A stretch of DNA of 64,000 nt from G963677085 sp963677085 (GTDB taxonomy: Bacteria > Planctomycetota > Planctomycetia > Pirellulales > Thermoguttaceae): contig CAXXFH010000005.1 in NCBI GenBank assembly GCA_963677085.2, forward strand, positions 1 through 64,000. Direction: 5' to 3'. A program made the translations under genes and the position numbers. The notes under the pieces are model-generated. The model was not told the origin of the DNA, made no database searches, and worked only from the letters and a program-made list of their open reading frames with translations. This document shows, one piece after another, positions 1 to 8,469 of this stretch (position 1 is its first letter; each line of letters begins with the position of its first letter).

Positions 1-347
1 CACTAAAAACCCGCGTTGCCACTTTTGGCACGTTCGACACGCCCGGCTCAACGATCCGCCAACTGAACGCTCCAGCGCATGTGGCCGTGCAAGGCAAGCG
101 CGTGGTCGTTTATGATCGTGGCAATCAGCGTCTCGTGCGGCTGGAATTAACCGATGGCGCAGTGGCGGCCGGGCACCAAGCGAAACGCTGGTCGGGGCAG
201 GTTGCCGCGCCGCCAGTGCAATTCGCCGACGCCGATTTCCAGGAACTCGGCCGCCCTGGCGGAATTGCCTTTGCTGTGGCCGTCGACGAATCGCAACAAG
301 GTCTTTCGATCTCAGAGGCTATCCGGGAAGATTCCCCGGGAAATTGA
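1..347 (+). pseudogene. 3' part of a beta-propeller/NHL-like protein gene, cut by an IS element
   Basis: An open frame enters from the left edge (first full codon at base 3) and runs without a start codon. Its translation has the feel of NHL or six-bladed beta-propeller repeats: a Q-L-N-A-P-A-H-V-A-V stretch followed by V-V-Y-D-R-G-N-Q-R-L-V-R-L. Native sequence ends near base 314, where the left inverted repeat of the IS begins. The frame then reads into the IS and stops at 345-347. On the far side of the IS the restored frame stays open to about 1699, antiparallel to the next gene, so the true C-terminus is unclear. The protein is probably inactivated or C-terminally altered. Family assignment is an inference from repeat-like residues only. 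Confidence 0.5.
315..330 (+). repeat. Left terminal inverted repeat of the IS5-family element
   Basis: Sixteen bases starting GAGGCTATCCGGGAAG. They match the reverse complement of the right end with one mismatch at position 13. Confidence 0.85.
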
Positions 348-353
348 GGCTTT

Positions 354-1190
354 TCACGCGGCACGGTAATGGAACTCAGGAACGGGATGGGGCTTGGTCA
401 GACGTCGGAGTATCAAGTGAATCGTGCTGATGCGGATCATCGACTCGCTCGAATCCGTTCGCCGCTCCAGGTCTTTGTTGTGCCGACGATACCGTCCGTT
501 CCACGCATAGGTGCGTTCCACCACCCAGCGTTTGGGCTGCAACTCGAACCGGCCAGGCGTCTCCCGTCGCGGGACGACTTCCAGCTTCCAGGGTTGGTGG
601 GATTGTGCCATCCAGGCTTCCAAGTCATGGTTGTGGTACTTCTGGTCCGCAAAGATCGTGCGCAATCGCGGATAGTCACGCCGACGCATCTGTCCCAACA
701 CCGACGGGACCGCCCAGGCATCATCCCAGGCCGCGCTGGTCACCACGACAACCAGCAGCAAGCCCAGCGTATCCACGAGAAAATGGCGTTTTCGGCCGGT
801 GGTCTTCTTGCCGGGGTCGTATCCGCGTTCCCCGCCAGCCTCCGTGGTCTTGACCGTCTGGCTGTCGATCACTGCGGCACTGGGCGTCGGCTCTCGGCCG
901 ACCGCCGTCCGGACCCGGGCTCGCAGGGCATCCATCATCCGTTGCCACGTGCCGTCATCGCGCCAGCGGGCAAAATAGTCGTACACCGTGCTTTTGGGCA
1001 ACAAGTCATGGGGCAGCATGTCCCATTGGCAGCCCGTGCGATTGAGGTACAGGATCGTGTTGATCACCTCCCGCAGGTTCACCGTGCGGTGTCGTCCTCC
1101 CCGCTTCGCGGGTGGAATCAGCGGCTCCAGGATTGCCCATTGTTCATCGGTCAAATCGGTCGTATATCGCTTTCGCGTAATCGTCTGCAT
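354..1190 (-). CDS. IS5-family DDE transposase
   Basis: A 278-residue transposase that would cut and join the ends of the surrounding IS. The N-terminal third carries the usual IS5 helix region (T-D-E-Q-W near residue 14 and C-Q-W-D near 54). The DDE triad is visible as D109 in A-V-I-D-S-Q, D182 in F-A-D-Q-K-Y, and E225 in W-V-V-E-R-T-Y-A-W, the last being the typical IS5 signature. Length is normal for the family and no frameshift or internal stop is present, so the element may be active. The start at 1190 is preceded by AAGGAAAGG about 8 bases upstream. The gene lies wholly inside the IS and is transcribed opposite to the gene it interrupts. Confidence 0.93.
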   Translation of the reverse strand: MQTITRKRYTTDLTDEQWAILEPLIPPAKRGGRHRTVNLREVINTILYLNRTGCQWDMLPHDLLPKSTVYDYFARWRDDGTWQRMMDALRARVRTAVGREPTPSAAVIDSQTVKTTEAGGERGYDPGKKTTGRKRHFLVDTLGLLLVVVVTSAAWDDAWAVPSVLGQMRRRDYPRLRTIFADQKYHNHDLEAWMAQSHQPWKLEVVPRRETPGRFELQPKRWVVERTYAWNGRYRRHNKDLERRTDSSESMIRISTIHLILRRLTKPHPVPEFHYRAA

Positions 1191-1257
1191 AGCAATTACC
1201 TTTCCTTGAATTTGGAGGTGTAATTCTATGCAGCCTCACTACTTACAACAAACACCC

Positions 1258-1273
1258 CTTTCCGGATAGCCTC
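1258..1273 (-). repeat. Right terminal inverted repeat of the IS5-family element
   Basis: On the minus strand it reads GAGGCTATCCGGAAAG, pairing with the left end at 15 of 16 positions. Beyond it, 1274-1304 is a short gap before the stop codon of the next gene. Confidence 0.85.
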
Positions 1274-1304
1274 TTAGAGAAAGCGAGGCGGAAGCGAGTG
1301 TGCC

Positions 1305-2657
1305 CTACGCCTCGATCTGGTACGGTTTGCGTTGTTCGCGTTTCAGCCAGGTGTTGGCTTCCGGATCGGCAACGAAGAGTTCTTTTGCCGGGTCCCACTG
1401 CAGTCGGCGACCGAGCCGCATCGAGATATTGCCGAGATGACAGGTGGTCGCGCTGCGGTGCTGGCTTTCGACATCGGAGGCCGGCGTGTTGCGCGACGCC
1501 ACGCAGTCGAAGAAGTTGCCCATGTGGTTTACAATGGCATCCAACTTGCCTGCCCGAGGCGGTCGGTCGAAGTTCTCGTTGTCGAGGATGTTACTGTACT
1601 TCTGGCGAACCTGCGGATGGAAAGCCACTTGCTCGACCGGCACACCGACTTCAACGGCGAGGTCTTCAATCGGTTTGCCTGCCACGGTGCCGCGGTTGAC
1701 GAAGATGCGCCCCTCGGTGCCGATGAACATCACGCCATTGCGACCTTCATCGGCGACGGTCATTTCCACGCCGTTGGCATACTTGTAGCGAGCAGAGAAG
1801 TCTAAGGCCACATTGTATCCGTTAGGTACCTCGGGAAATGTGGCGTCTGTGTCGATTTCGACGGGATACGAATTGATGCCCCATTGGGCGATGTCCAGAT
1901 GATGGGCACCCCAGTCGGTCATTTGGCCACCGGAATACTCATACCACCAACGGAACGTGAAGTGGCAGCGTTCTTCGATGTAGGGAACCGAGCGCGTCTG
2001 GCCTTGCCACATATCCCAATTGATGTTCTTCGGCGGTTTGCAGGGTTCGAAAGGCCCGCCGCGAAGGTTCTTACCCAGGATGACTTCCACTTTTTGCAGC
2101 TTGCCGATGTCTCCTCGGCGAACCATCGCCACGGCCAGCCGGAAGCGACAATCGTTGCGTTGCCAGGAACCGACCTGCACGACGCGTCCCGTTTGCTGGG
2201 CAACGTCGCGTATCAGCTTGCCCTCGTCGATCGTCAGCGTCAACGGTTTCTCGATATACACGTCTTTTCCCGCACGGCAGGCGTCGATCGCCATCTTGGC
2301 GTGCCAGTGGTCGGGTGTGCCGATGGTTACCACGTCGATGTCTTTGCGGTCGAGCAACTGCCGGTAGTCCTCGTAGGTCTTCGCCGTGCTGCCGAAACTT
2401 GCCTTAGCCTGATCGCGCACGTGGCGATCGATGTCGGCGATGGCCACGATGTCGCCGTGTGCCTGAGCTTTCAACGCGATGACCGAGCCTTGGTATCGCA
2501 TACCGATCGAACCGATGCGCAACCGGTCGTTCTTCGACTTCGGCTTACCGGCCTCTGCCGCATCGGCCGTGAAAACGTACGGTGCAGAAAGGCCCGCAAC
2601 CACGGCACCTACCGAGGTCTTGAAAAACTGGCGACGAGGCGATCGGGAGTTACTCAT
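1305..2657 (-). CDS. Tat-exported Gfo/Idh/MocA family oxidoreductase
   Basis: A 450-residue NAD(P)-dependent sugar or inositol oxidoreductase-like protein. A twin-arginine signal is visible at residues 8-9 (S-P-R-R-Q-F-F) followed by a hydrophobic stretch and an A-D-A-A cleavage region near 31-34, so it is probably exported by Tat with its cofactor bound. The Rossmann start (R-I-G-S-I-G-M) lies at 47-53, and E-K-P-L-T at 136-140 is the family signature containing the conserved lysine. The C-terminal half fits the GFO_IDH_MocA C domain. The start at 2657 has AAGGA 7 bases upstream. It follows the DJ-1-like gene by 38 bases on the same strand and may be co-transcribed. Such proteins are abundant in planctomycetes; the substrate cannot be read from sequence. 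Confidence 0.9.
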   Translation of the reverse strand: MSNSRSPRRQFFKTSVGAVVAGLSAPYVFTADAAEAGKPKSKNDRLRIGSIGMRYQGSVIALKAQAHGDIVAIADIDRHVRDQAKASFGSTAKTYEDYRQLLDRKDIDVVTIGTPDHWHAKMAIDACRAGKDVYIEKPLTLTIDEGKLIRDVAQQTGRVVQVGSWQRNDCRFRLAVAMVRRGDIGKLQKVEVILGKNLRGGPFEPCKPPKNINWDMWQGQTRSVPYIEERCHFTFRWWYEYSGGQMTDWGAHHLDIAQWGINSYPVEIDTDATFPEVPNGYNVALDFSARYKYANGVEMTVADEGRNGVMFIGTEGRIFVNRGTVAGKPIEDLAVEVGVPVEQVAFHPQVRQKYSNILDNENFDRPPRAGKLDAIVNHMGNFFDCVASRNTPASDVESQHRSATTCHLGNISMRLGRRLQWDPAKELFVADPEANTWLKREQRKPYQIEA

Positions 2658-2695
2658 GGTGGGTTCCTTGTGTCAGTTGGCCTGAAGAATGCGGG

Positions 2696-3418
2696 TTAGC
2701 GTTTCGAGGCCGTTATGCGGGCGAGTTGCTTGAGGAATACTTTCATAAACGGCGTGTGGTAGTCGTGCCACGTTCGGCAACTGATCAGATTGCCGTCGAC
2801 CACGCAAGGACAGTCGATATACGTGCCGCCGAACTGGGTGACGTCCAACGCGCACTTGGCGACGGTTGTCATTTCTCTTCCCGAGAGTACACCGGCTGCG
2901 GCCACGATTTCGACACCATGGCAAACCACAGCCACCGGCTTGTTGGTTTCAAAGAAATGTCGGGTGATTCGCAATAGATCTTGATCGTAGCGGAGATATT
3001 CCGGCGCCCGGCCACCGGAGATGAACATCCCGGCGTACTCTTCGGGCTTAACGTCGCAGAAGGCCACGTCGGCCGTGATGTGGTAGCCGGGACCTTCTTG
3101 GGTGATGTCCCAGGGGATGTTTGCCTTGGGTGGGATTTCGTGAGTAACCATGTGGTACATTCGCGACTGCGGCGCGGCGACCACCACCTGGTATCCCTTC
3201 TCTCGCAATCGAAAATAGGGATAGAGAGTATCGACCACTTCGGTAGCATCACCCACCGGCATGAGCACCTTGCCGCGCGGCTCGCGTTCTTCGCCGGTGT
3301 ATCGGTGTCTCGTCGTTTGTTGTTTTCCGTTCGATTGTTCGGCGACGTTGTTCGACGAGGACGGGGCAAACACAGTAGGGTTCGTTGCTGGCATTCGATG
3401 AAATCCTTGTTGACGCAT
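2696..3418 (-). CDS. DJ-1/PfpI family protein
   Basis: A 240-residue protein of the DJ-1/PfpI superfamily, which includes glyoxalases, chaperones and amidotransferase-like enzymes. The core begins around residue 49 (G-K-V-L-M-P). The nucleophile elbow A-V-V-C-H-G puts the likely catalytic cysteine at C166 with histidine directly after it. The G-G-R-A-P-E-Y segment upstream supplies the usual glycine-rich turn. The frame is open further upstream to an ATG at 3475, but ATG 3418 is chosen because GAGGA sits 9 bases before it; ATG 3394, with AAGGA upstream, is a second candidate. The N-terminal 45 residues are low complexity and have no clear signal peptide. It lies between a PEP-CTERM gene and an oxidoreductase gene on the same strand. 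Specific activity is unknown. Confidence 0.85.
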   Translation of the reverse strand: MRQQGFHRMPATNPTVFAPSSSNNVAEQSNGKQQTTRHRYTGEEREPRGKVLMPVGDATEVVDTLYPYFRLREKGYQVVVAAPQSRMYHMVTHEIPPKANIPWDITQEGPGYHITADVAFCDVKPEEYAGMFISGGRAPEYLRYDQDLLRITRHFFETNKPVAVVCHGVEIVAAAGVLSGREMTTVAKCALDVTQFGGTYIDCPCVVDGNLISCRTWHDYHTPFMKVFLKQLARITASKR

Positions 3419-3498
3419 CTGGTTTTTCCTCGGCCCAATAGGTCGGGTCGCAGCTATCGAAAGATGTGGCGCCAATTTCTGCGTTTTCTTGTGAAGGT

Positions 3499-4230
3499 TT
3501 AACGAGAACGCCAGAAGAGCGAGATCCCCACAGCGGCCATAAGAAGCATTGCGTAAGTCGACGGTTCCGGAACGACATCTCCGGTGAGTTGAACCGTGTC
3601 GAGTCGCATTACATACCGATCCGTCGTATCACCCTCCGTCCAGGTCGTGCCGTAAAGGTAAAGCCGAAATGTGGTCGTGTCGGCGATGTTCTGCAGAAAG
3701 GAGGTGCTGCTCAGATCGGTGGACACGGTGGTGAAAGTTGAGCTATTAATGGTGGTGATTGTTCCGCTGGCCAACAGGGTGCTGAAATTGTCGCCGCCGG
3801 CGCCGGGGTCTTCATCGGCGAAGAGCGAGTAGCCGTTCGGCGAGTAGTCGAAACGCCGATTGAGATCGAACGTTAATTCACTCAGGTTCAGGGCGGTACC
3901 CGTTGCCGGCGTGATGCTGAACGTGACGTAGTCGCCAACGCTGATCGAACCTGCTTCGTCGGCTTGATTCGCTCCATTTACCATTGCACATCGGCCGGGC
4001 GTTCCCCACGCGCTGCTGCCAAGGCTATCAACACCAGGTCCTTTACTAAAATCGCTTGCCGTGGAAGTTAGTTCGGCGTCGCTCGATGAATAGTCGGAGG
4101 TAGTCGCGCCGGGCGAGGTTTCGCTGAACTGATAGTCCGCCAAGATCTCGGCCCGGGCCGTCACGGTGGCGACTCCCAGAGACAACACGACAAGCAACGC
4201 GGTAGCCAGATGCTGAGTCGAACGAGTCAT
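3499..4230 (-). CDS. PEP-CTERM exported protein
   Basis: A 243-residue secreted protein. It has an N-terminal signal peptide (hydrophobic residues about 8-24, cleavage near A-R-A-E) and a C-terminal PEP-CTERM sorting tag: V-P-E-P-S-T, a hydrophobic stretch A-M-L-L-M-A-A-V-G, then a basic tail W-R-S-R. Between them is a beta-rich, Ser/Thr/Asp/Gly-rich domain with no recognised catalytic motif. In the PEP-CTERM system such proteins are processed by exosortase and often surface-associated; no exosortase gene is in this window. A good Shine-Dalgarno (AAAGGGA) precedes ATG 4230. It is first in the minus-strand group 4230-1305 and divergent from the DUF1559 gene at 4982. Confidence 0.88.
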   Translation of the reverse strand: MTRSTQHLATALLVVLSLGVATVTARAEILADYQFSETSPGATTSDYSSSDAELTSTASDFSKGPGVDSLGSSAWGTPGRCAMVNGANQADEAGSISVGDYVTFSITPATGTALNLSELTFDLNRRFDYSPNGYSLFADEDPGAGGDNFSTLLASGTITTINSSTFTTVSTDLSSTSFLQNIADTTTFRLYLYGTTWTEGDTTDRYVMRLDTVQLTGDVVPEPSTYAMLLMAAVGISLFWRSR

Positions 4231-4582
4231 GATTGGGATCCCTTTCTAAGAAGAACCAAGTGACAAGTCTCCAAAACCACGCAGCAAACCTCGGTAATCA
4301 GGTGGAAAGTTTGCTGCAAACAGCATAGCAATAAGTTGCGATGAGGACAAGGAATATGCGCGGAAAATCGTGAGACTCGTGGAATTGTCACGTGTCGATC
4401 GGCCGCTAGGTGGCGATGGCTGTGGTCGCTGGTTGCACTAAAACGCCAGTGAATCCTTCTGGGTGCCACCTGCTTTGGCTGTAAAGGTAGCGGTTTTTGG
4501 CGGGGTGTAGGGTATTCCTGGGTGATGCCCTGGGTAGTGCAAAATTGCGTTATTATGTATGCAAAAAGCCGTCGCAAAACTC

Positions 4583-4610
4583 TTGACTAAAAAGATCCTT
4601 GTGGTAAGAT
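4583..4610 (+). promoter_or_regulatory. Candidate sigma-70 promoter
   Basis: TTGACT at 4583-4588 and TAAGAT at 4605-4610 with a 16-base spacer. It points toward the DUF1559 gene starting at 4982, which would leave a leader of about 365 bases. Only sequence similarity supports it. Confidence 0.35.
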
Positions 4611-4752
4611 CGCGGTATGGAATCGCTTCAAACGGTTTGCACATCGGTCGCGATTCGACGGGAACGGCACGAAACGGCACAGAAACAGAGGGTTTCGATA
4701 CACGTCCAACACGTTGGGTTTTTGTGACTTGTCGCGTTTTTGGTGGTCGTCG

Positions 4753-4788
4753 TTTCCATGGCTTCGTGAGTTTCCATGGTTCCGTGAA
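4753..4788. repeat. Imperfect 18-bp tandem repeat
   Basis: Two adjacent 18-base units (4753-4770 and 4771-4788), both starting TTTCCATGG and differing at 3 positions. Located in the leader between the candidate promoter and the DUF1559 gene. Function unknown. Confidence 0.6.
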
Positions 4789-4981
4789 TGGACAGCGAAG
4801 TCGTTGTCCGGCTGCCCCGCAACGCATGGCTCGCACTAGGCCGTGCTGGCGGAAACCTCAGCAAACACCCACGGCCGACAAAGGCCGTGTCGTTATAAAC
4901 GCTGGAAGTCGACATACCGGAGAAAGATGCCAGCTCGTCGGCCGGCATTCCGGGGCCCTCCCGAGCTAACGAGGTGTTCAC

Positions 4982-5959
4982 ATGGTCGCGCGCAAACGGC
5001 TCGTCGGTGGATTCACGCTCGTGGAACTGCTGGTTGTGATCGCGATCATCGGCATCTTGATTGCCTTGCTGCTGCCGGCAGTGCAATCCGCGCGGGAAGC
5101 GGCGCGGCGACTGCAGTGTCAAAACCACCTCAAACAAATCGGCCTGGCCTTGCATAGCTATGCGACGGCGACGGGCTCCTTGCCACCGGCAAGCATCGCC
5201 GGCAACGCGACAAATTTCATCAACGATACCTGGGGTGAGGCCGCGGCCGGCCCGGGCCACCATGGCACGAGTTGGATGCTGCAGATTCTGCCTTACCTGG
5301 AAATGGCAACCCTGTACGATCGCTGGAATTTCCAAACCAGTGTCTCGGGGAATGCGGATATAGCCAAAATGGACATCGCCATGTTCTACTGCCCCAGCCG
5401 GCGAGCGGGCATTCGTAGTCGCGATGTCGAGTACCAAACCTTCCAGGGTTGGACCTCCGGCGGGACCGACTATGGCGCATGCCTCGGAGCTGGCAACGCT
5501 TTTGTGGACGACGTTGACCAGGACCAAAAGCACCCCTGTCCGCACAATTACAGTAGTTTTGATTATATGAGCACCAATAAGGTCGCCGGTGCTTGCCTAC
5601 TCGGGCTCTTTACACCGTTTAACGCGATCAAGATCGACCATATCAAAGACGGCACCTCAAGTACGCTGATGACAGGGGAATTGCAGCGGCTCAACGGTAC
5701 CGAATCGGGCCGCTACACCGAATGCCAGCGAACAACGCACGACGGCTGGGCCCTGGGTGGGGTAAGTACGTTGTTCGATGTACAGATGGGCGCGATTAAC
5801 AACATTCATTACGAGCATCCCGGCAGCGAGCATCCCGGCGGGGCGCATTTCGGCATGGCCGACGGGTCGGTGTGTTTTGTCAGCGAAAACGTCGATTCGA
5901 ATACCATAAAATACCTGTCTACCTACGCATGCGGTGAAGTGATCAATGGGGGTTATTGA
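4982..5959 (+). CDS. DUF1559 type II pseudopilin-like protein
   Basis: A 325-residue protein with a type IV pilin-like N-terminus: basic leader, then G-F-T-L-V-E at residues 10-15, which is the prepilin peptidase site, followed by a hydrophobic helix and the L-L-P-A-V-Q-S-A-R-E-A-A-R-R segment typical of planctomycete DUF1559 proteins. The C-terminal H-P-G-G-A-H-F-G-M-A-D-G-S-V box is also characteristic. Proteins of this family are expanded in planctomycetes and are thought to be pseudopilins or surface fibres; the exact role is not settled. ATG 4982 has GAGGTG 7 bases upstream. The next gene, 27 bases downstream, encodes a small lipoprotein, the same pairing seen at 20705-19214 on the minus strand. 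Confidence 0.92.
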   Translation: MVARKRLVGGFTLVELLVVIAIIGILIALLLPAVQSAREAARRLQCQNHLKQIGLALHSYATATGSLPPASIAGNATNFINDTWGEAAAGPGHHGTSWMLQILPYLEMATLYDRWNFQTSVSGNADIAKMDIAMFYCPSRRAGIRSRDVEYQTFQGWTSGGTDYGACLGAGNAFVDDVDQDQKHPCPHNYSSFDYMSTNKVAGACLLGLFTPFNAIKIDHIKDGTSSTLMTGELQRLNGTESGRYTECQRTTHDGWALGGVSTLFDVQMGAINNIHYEHPGSEHPGGAHFGMADGSVCFVSENVDSNTIKYLSTYACGEVINGGY

Positions 5960-5986
5960 CCGAACATCACAGTTTCGGAGGCTAAG

Positions 5987-6385
5987 GTGAAGGCCAAGCT
6001 GTTGACGGCGAGTTCTGTGGTCACCTTATGGCTGGTGCTGATCGTTTCGGCCGGTTGTTCCGACGGTAACCGGCCTCCTTTGGCTCCAGTTGAAGGTCGG
6101 ATTACCCTCGACGGGCAGCCGCTGGCCGGTGCCACGGTGGTTTTCCAACCAACTCGGGGAAAGTCGTCTAGTGCTCAAACCGGCCCTGACGGTCGTTACG
6201 AGTTGATTTACATTCGCGACATTCGCGGGGCGATTCCCGGTCAACACACGGTGTCGATCACTACGGCCTCCGAGTCGCAGCCACAAGAACGTTTGCCCTC
6301 GCGTTATCACAGCAAGACTGAACTGACGGCCGCCGTTAAGCTGGAAGGAGGTGAGGTGAATTTTGATCTGAAATCGTCGCCCTAG
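5987..6385 (+). CDS. Small lipoprotein with a transthyretin/carboxypeptidase-regulatory-like fold
   Basis: A 132-residue lipoprotein. The signal peptide ends in a lipobox V-S-A-G-C with the lipidated cysteine at residue 24. The mature part begins with a short linker then P-V-E-G-R-I-T-L-D-G-Q-P-L-A-G-A-T-V-V-F, the beta-sandwich pattern of carboxypeptidase-regulatory or transthyretin-like domains common in planctomycete lipoproteins. The start is GTG 5987 with CGGAGG 6 bases upstream. It follows the DUF1559 gene by 27 bases and is probably in the same operon. A homologous-looking lipoprotein sits next to another DUF1559 gene at 19214-19666. Enzymatic activity is not expected. Confidence 0.85.
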   Translation: MKAKLLTASSVVTLWLVLIVSAGCSDGNRPPLAPVEGRITLDGQPLAGATVVFQPTRGKSSSAQTGPDGRYELIYIRDIRGAIPGQHTVSITTASESQPQERLPSRYHSKTELTAAVKLEGGEVNFDLKSSP

Positions 6386-6584
6386 CACTCTATCGTACTG
6401 AGTTCAGCAACCAACCTCCCTACCCACCCCGATTGCACGCCCGCCGTTTTGGCGACCACCCCACCATTTGTTTTGTTCCTTGTTCCGAACCGTCGAAAAA
6501 GGCAATTTCGCGGCCCGTTGGCCCCGCGAGGTTTATCTCTTCGTCGAACGATAGCAGGGAAATAAACCCCGGGAGAACGCGAAG

Positions 6585-8414
6585 ATGCTTGTCAAAGTCA
6601 TGTCCATGCTTTTCTTGAGTGCCCTGGCATCCGTTGCCACGGCCGCGGAGTTCTTCGTCAGCCCAAGCGGTGACGACGGCAATCCGGGAACGGTGCAGCA
6701 GCCCTTTCAGACGATTGCACGAGCCCAGCAAGCCGTGCGAGAGGTCGACCGTACAGGCAAGGGAGATGTGGTTGTCAATCTGGCGGCCGGTGTCTATCGT
6801 CTCGCGAAGCCGTGGCTGCTTACGGAAGAAGATTCAGGAGGTGACACGTGTCAAGTCGTTTACCGCAGCCAGGACGGACCGGGCAAGGCACGACTTCTCG
6901 GCAGCGTGCCGCTGGTGGGCTGGCAGAAACACACCGACGACATCTGGAAGATCGATCTTCCCGAGGGAACCCTTTTCCACACGCTCTACGAGAACGGGCG
7001 CCGGGCACACAAGGCACGTTTTCCCGACCGTGAATACGTTCCCGAGATGCCCGTGGCGGCCGGTCGATACCTGGTCACGGTGGATGGAACTTCGAAACAG
7101 CCTGACGTAATGGACCACGTTTCCCGCAAAGGGCAAGGTTGGCTGGCTTATCGGCCTGAAGACGCGCCGCCAGTTACCAGGGTGACGAAGATGCGCATCC
7201 ATATCTTCGGTGGCGGGACCTTCGACTGGATACGGGAAATTAGAACCGTTGTCTCGATCGACCCGGAAACGCGGCGGATAACCATGGCCACCGCACCCAG
7301 TTTTGGAGTGGGCGTGGGGTGCCGCTTTTTCCTGGAAGATGAACTGGGACTGCTGAACGCGGCTGGCGAGTTTTTCGTTGATGAACCAACGCACACGCTT
7401 TACTACATGCCGATGGGAAAAGGGCACCCGGACACACTTGGAATCTCTTATCCTGCTGTCAGTCGGATGATTCAACTGCGGGGCAAGTCGCGCGACCAGT
7501 GCATTGAGAACATTGTGTTGGACGGACTGGCGTTGGAAGAAACCGACGATTCGCCGCCGCTTCCTCTTTGGGCGTACGCGGGCCACCGCGACGGGGCGCT
7601 GGTCTGGATGAACAACGCCGCCCGAATCGAAATCCGTAATTGCCACCTGAAAAACAGTGGCCGTAGCGGGATCATGATGATTGGGCACAATGTCGAAAAT
7701 CGGGTCGCCGGCTGTTGGATCGAGCACATGGGACTGAATGGTGTAAGCCTCTGTAACAGGTTTCTGGCTCCGAACAAGAAGGATCCCACCGAGGACCGTT
7801 GCGAAAACAACCGAATCCACAACACCCTGATCAGTCACGTGGGCGAGCTTCACACTTACGCCGAATGCGTGACGGTGTTCAATGCCAGCAACAACGAGGT
7901 GGACCGCTGCCAACTCGACAATTCCGCGCGCTATGCCATCACGGTGCGCGGCAACACGGGCAAGCTGTATGGGCCTCCGTCGTCGACGAACTACCCGCCC
8001 GCCAAGGGAAATCACTTCCATCATCTTCGTGTTTTCCGTTGCGGGCAGGACGGCGGCGATATGGGAGCCCTGCATTGCGCGAACCTGAACAATCCTGGCG
8101 GCAGATGCGTCAATACGTTCGATCAGATCACGGTGACCGACACGGCGGCCATTCCCTCAATGAAGGATCGTGCCCCCAACGGCATTTTCCTCGACTGGCC
8201 AAAGATGGCGATGGACCAGGTGTTCCACAACATCCAGATCATTCGTTCTCAAGGCGTGCCGGCGCGCAGCAACAGGCCTGACAACCTGGATTCGATGCAG
8301 ACGGAAAACGTCAGTTGGAAGCCCGGCTTCCGCGAAGAAGCGATGGACGACGACCACATCGGCTTGACGACGAAATTTTCCGCCGCGTACGGCGGAAAAC
8401 GTTCGCAGCCATGA
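6585..8414 (+). CDS. Secreted right-handed parallel beta-helix protein
   Basis: A 609-residue exported protein with a signal peptide (hydrophobic 8-18, cleavage near A-T-A-A-E) followed directly by F-F-V-S-P-S-G-D-D-G-N-P-G-T, the opening of many planctomycete beta-helix or pectate-lyase-fold proteins. Repeats such as I-E-I-R-N-C-H-L-K-N-S-G-R-S-G-I and N-E-V-D-R-C-Q-L-D-N-S-A-R-Y fit parallel beta-helix coils. This fold usually binds or cleaves polysaccharides, but no catalytic residues can be assigned with confidence. Start ATG 6585 has GGGAGA 8 bases upstream. It begins a same-strand run of polysaccharide-related genes extending to 16796. The protein encoded at 14415 shares the N-terminal module. 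Confidence 0.85.
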   Translation: MLVKVMSMLFLSALASVATAAEFFVSPSGDDGNPGTVQQPFQTIARAQQAVREVDRTGKGDVVVNLAAGVYRLAKPWLLTEEDSGGDTCQVVYRSQDGPGKARLLGSVPLVGWQKHTDDIWKIDLPEGTLFHTLYENGRRAHKARFPDREYVPEMPVAAGRYLVTVDGTSKQPDVMDHVSRKGQGWLAYRPEDAPPVTRVTKMRIHIFGGGTFDWIREIRTVVSIDPETRRITMATAPSFGVGVGCRFFLEDELGLLNAAGEFFVDEPTHTLYYMPMGKGHPDTLGISYPAVSRMIQLRGKSRDQCIENIVLDGLALEETDDSPPLPLWAYAGHRDGALVWMNNAARIEIRNCHLKNSGRSGIMMIGHNVENRVAGCWIEHMGLNGVSLCNRFLAPNKKDPTEDRCENNRIHNTLISHVGELHTYAECVTVFNASNNEVDRCQLDNSARYAITVRGNTGKLYGPPSSTNYPPAKGNHFHHLRVFRCGQDGGDMGALHCANLNNPGGRCVNTFDQITVTDTAAIPSMKDRAPNGIFLDWPKMAMDQVFHNIQIIRSQGVPARSNRPDNLDSMQTENVSWKPGFREEAMDDDHIGLTTKFSAAYGGKRSQP

Positions 8415-8469
8415 TCGAATACCGCTACCTTTTTCGAATTCCGCACCACGAACCACGAGAAGTATCGCC

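Larger units (their letters stand above)
315..1273 (-). mobile_element. IS5-family insertion sequence (IS1031-like), about 959 bp
   Basis: A single transposase gene is bounded by terminal inverted repeats: the 16 bases at 315-330 match the reverse complement of 1258-1273 at 15 positions. Each begins GAGGCTATCCGG. The flanking triplets are TCA (312-314) and TTA (1274-1276), which fits the TNA target preference of the IS1031 group but is not an exact duplication. Group assignment is inferred from repeat start, target and transposase type. Confidence 0.85.
4231..4981. other. Divergent intergenic region, about 750 bp
   Basis: No convincing gene. Open frames on both strands here are low-complexity, lack family resemblance and overlap one another. 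The region separates a minus-strand PEP-CTERM gene from a plus-strand DUF1559 gene. It holds a candidate sigma-70 promoter (4583-4610), an imperfect 18-base tandem repeat (4753-4788) and short A-rich repeats of GGCAC around 4661-4682. Confidence 0.6.

Noticed and set aside
369..1223. Long plus-strand open frame (284 codons) antisense to the transposase
   Set aside because: Exactly opposite a well-supported IS5 transposase; its translation has no family resemblance.
1274..1699. Continuation of the interrupted beta-propeller frame after the IS
   Set aside because: The frame stays open but is antiparallel to the C-terminal coding part of the oxidoreductase and its translation is not propeller-like.
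4628..5545. 305-codon minus-strand open frame in the divergent region
   Set aside because: Overlaps the DUF1559 gene in antisense and the rest is low-complexity intergenic sequence.
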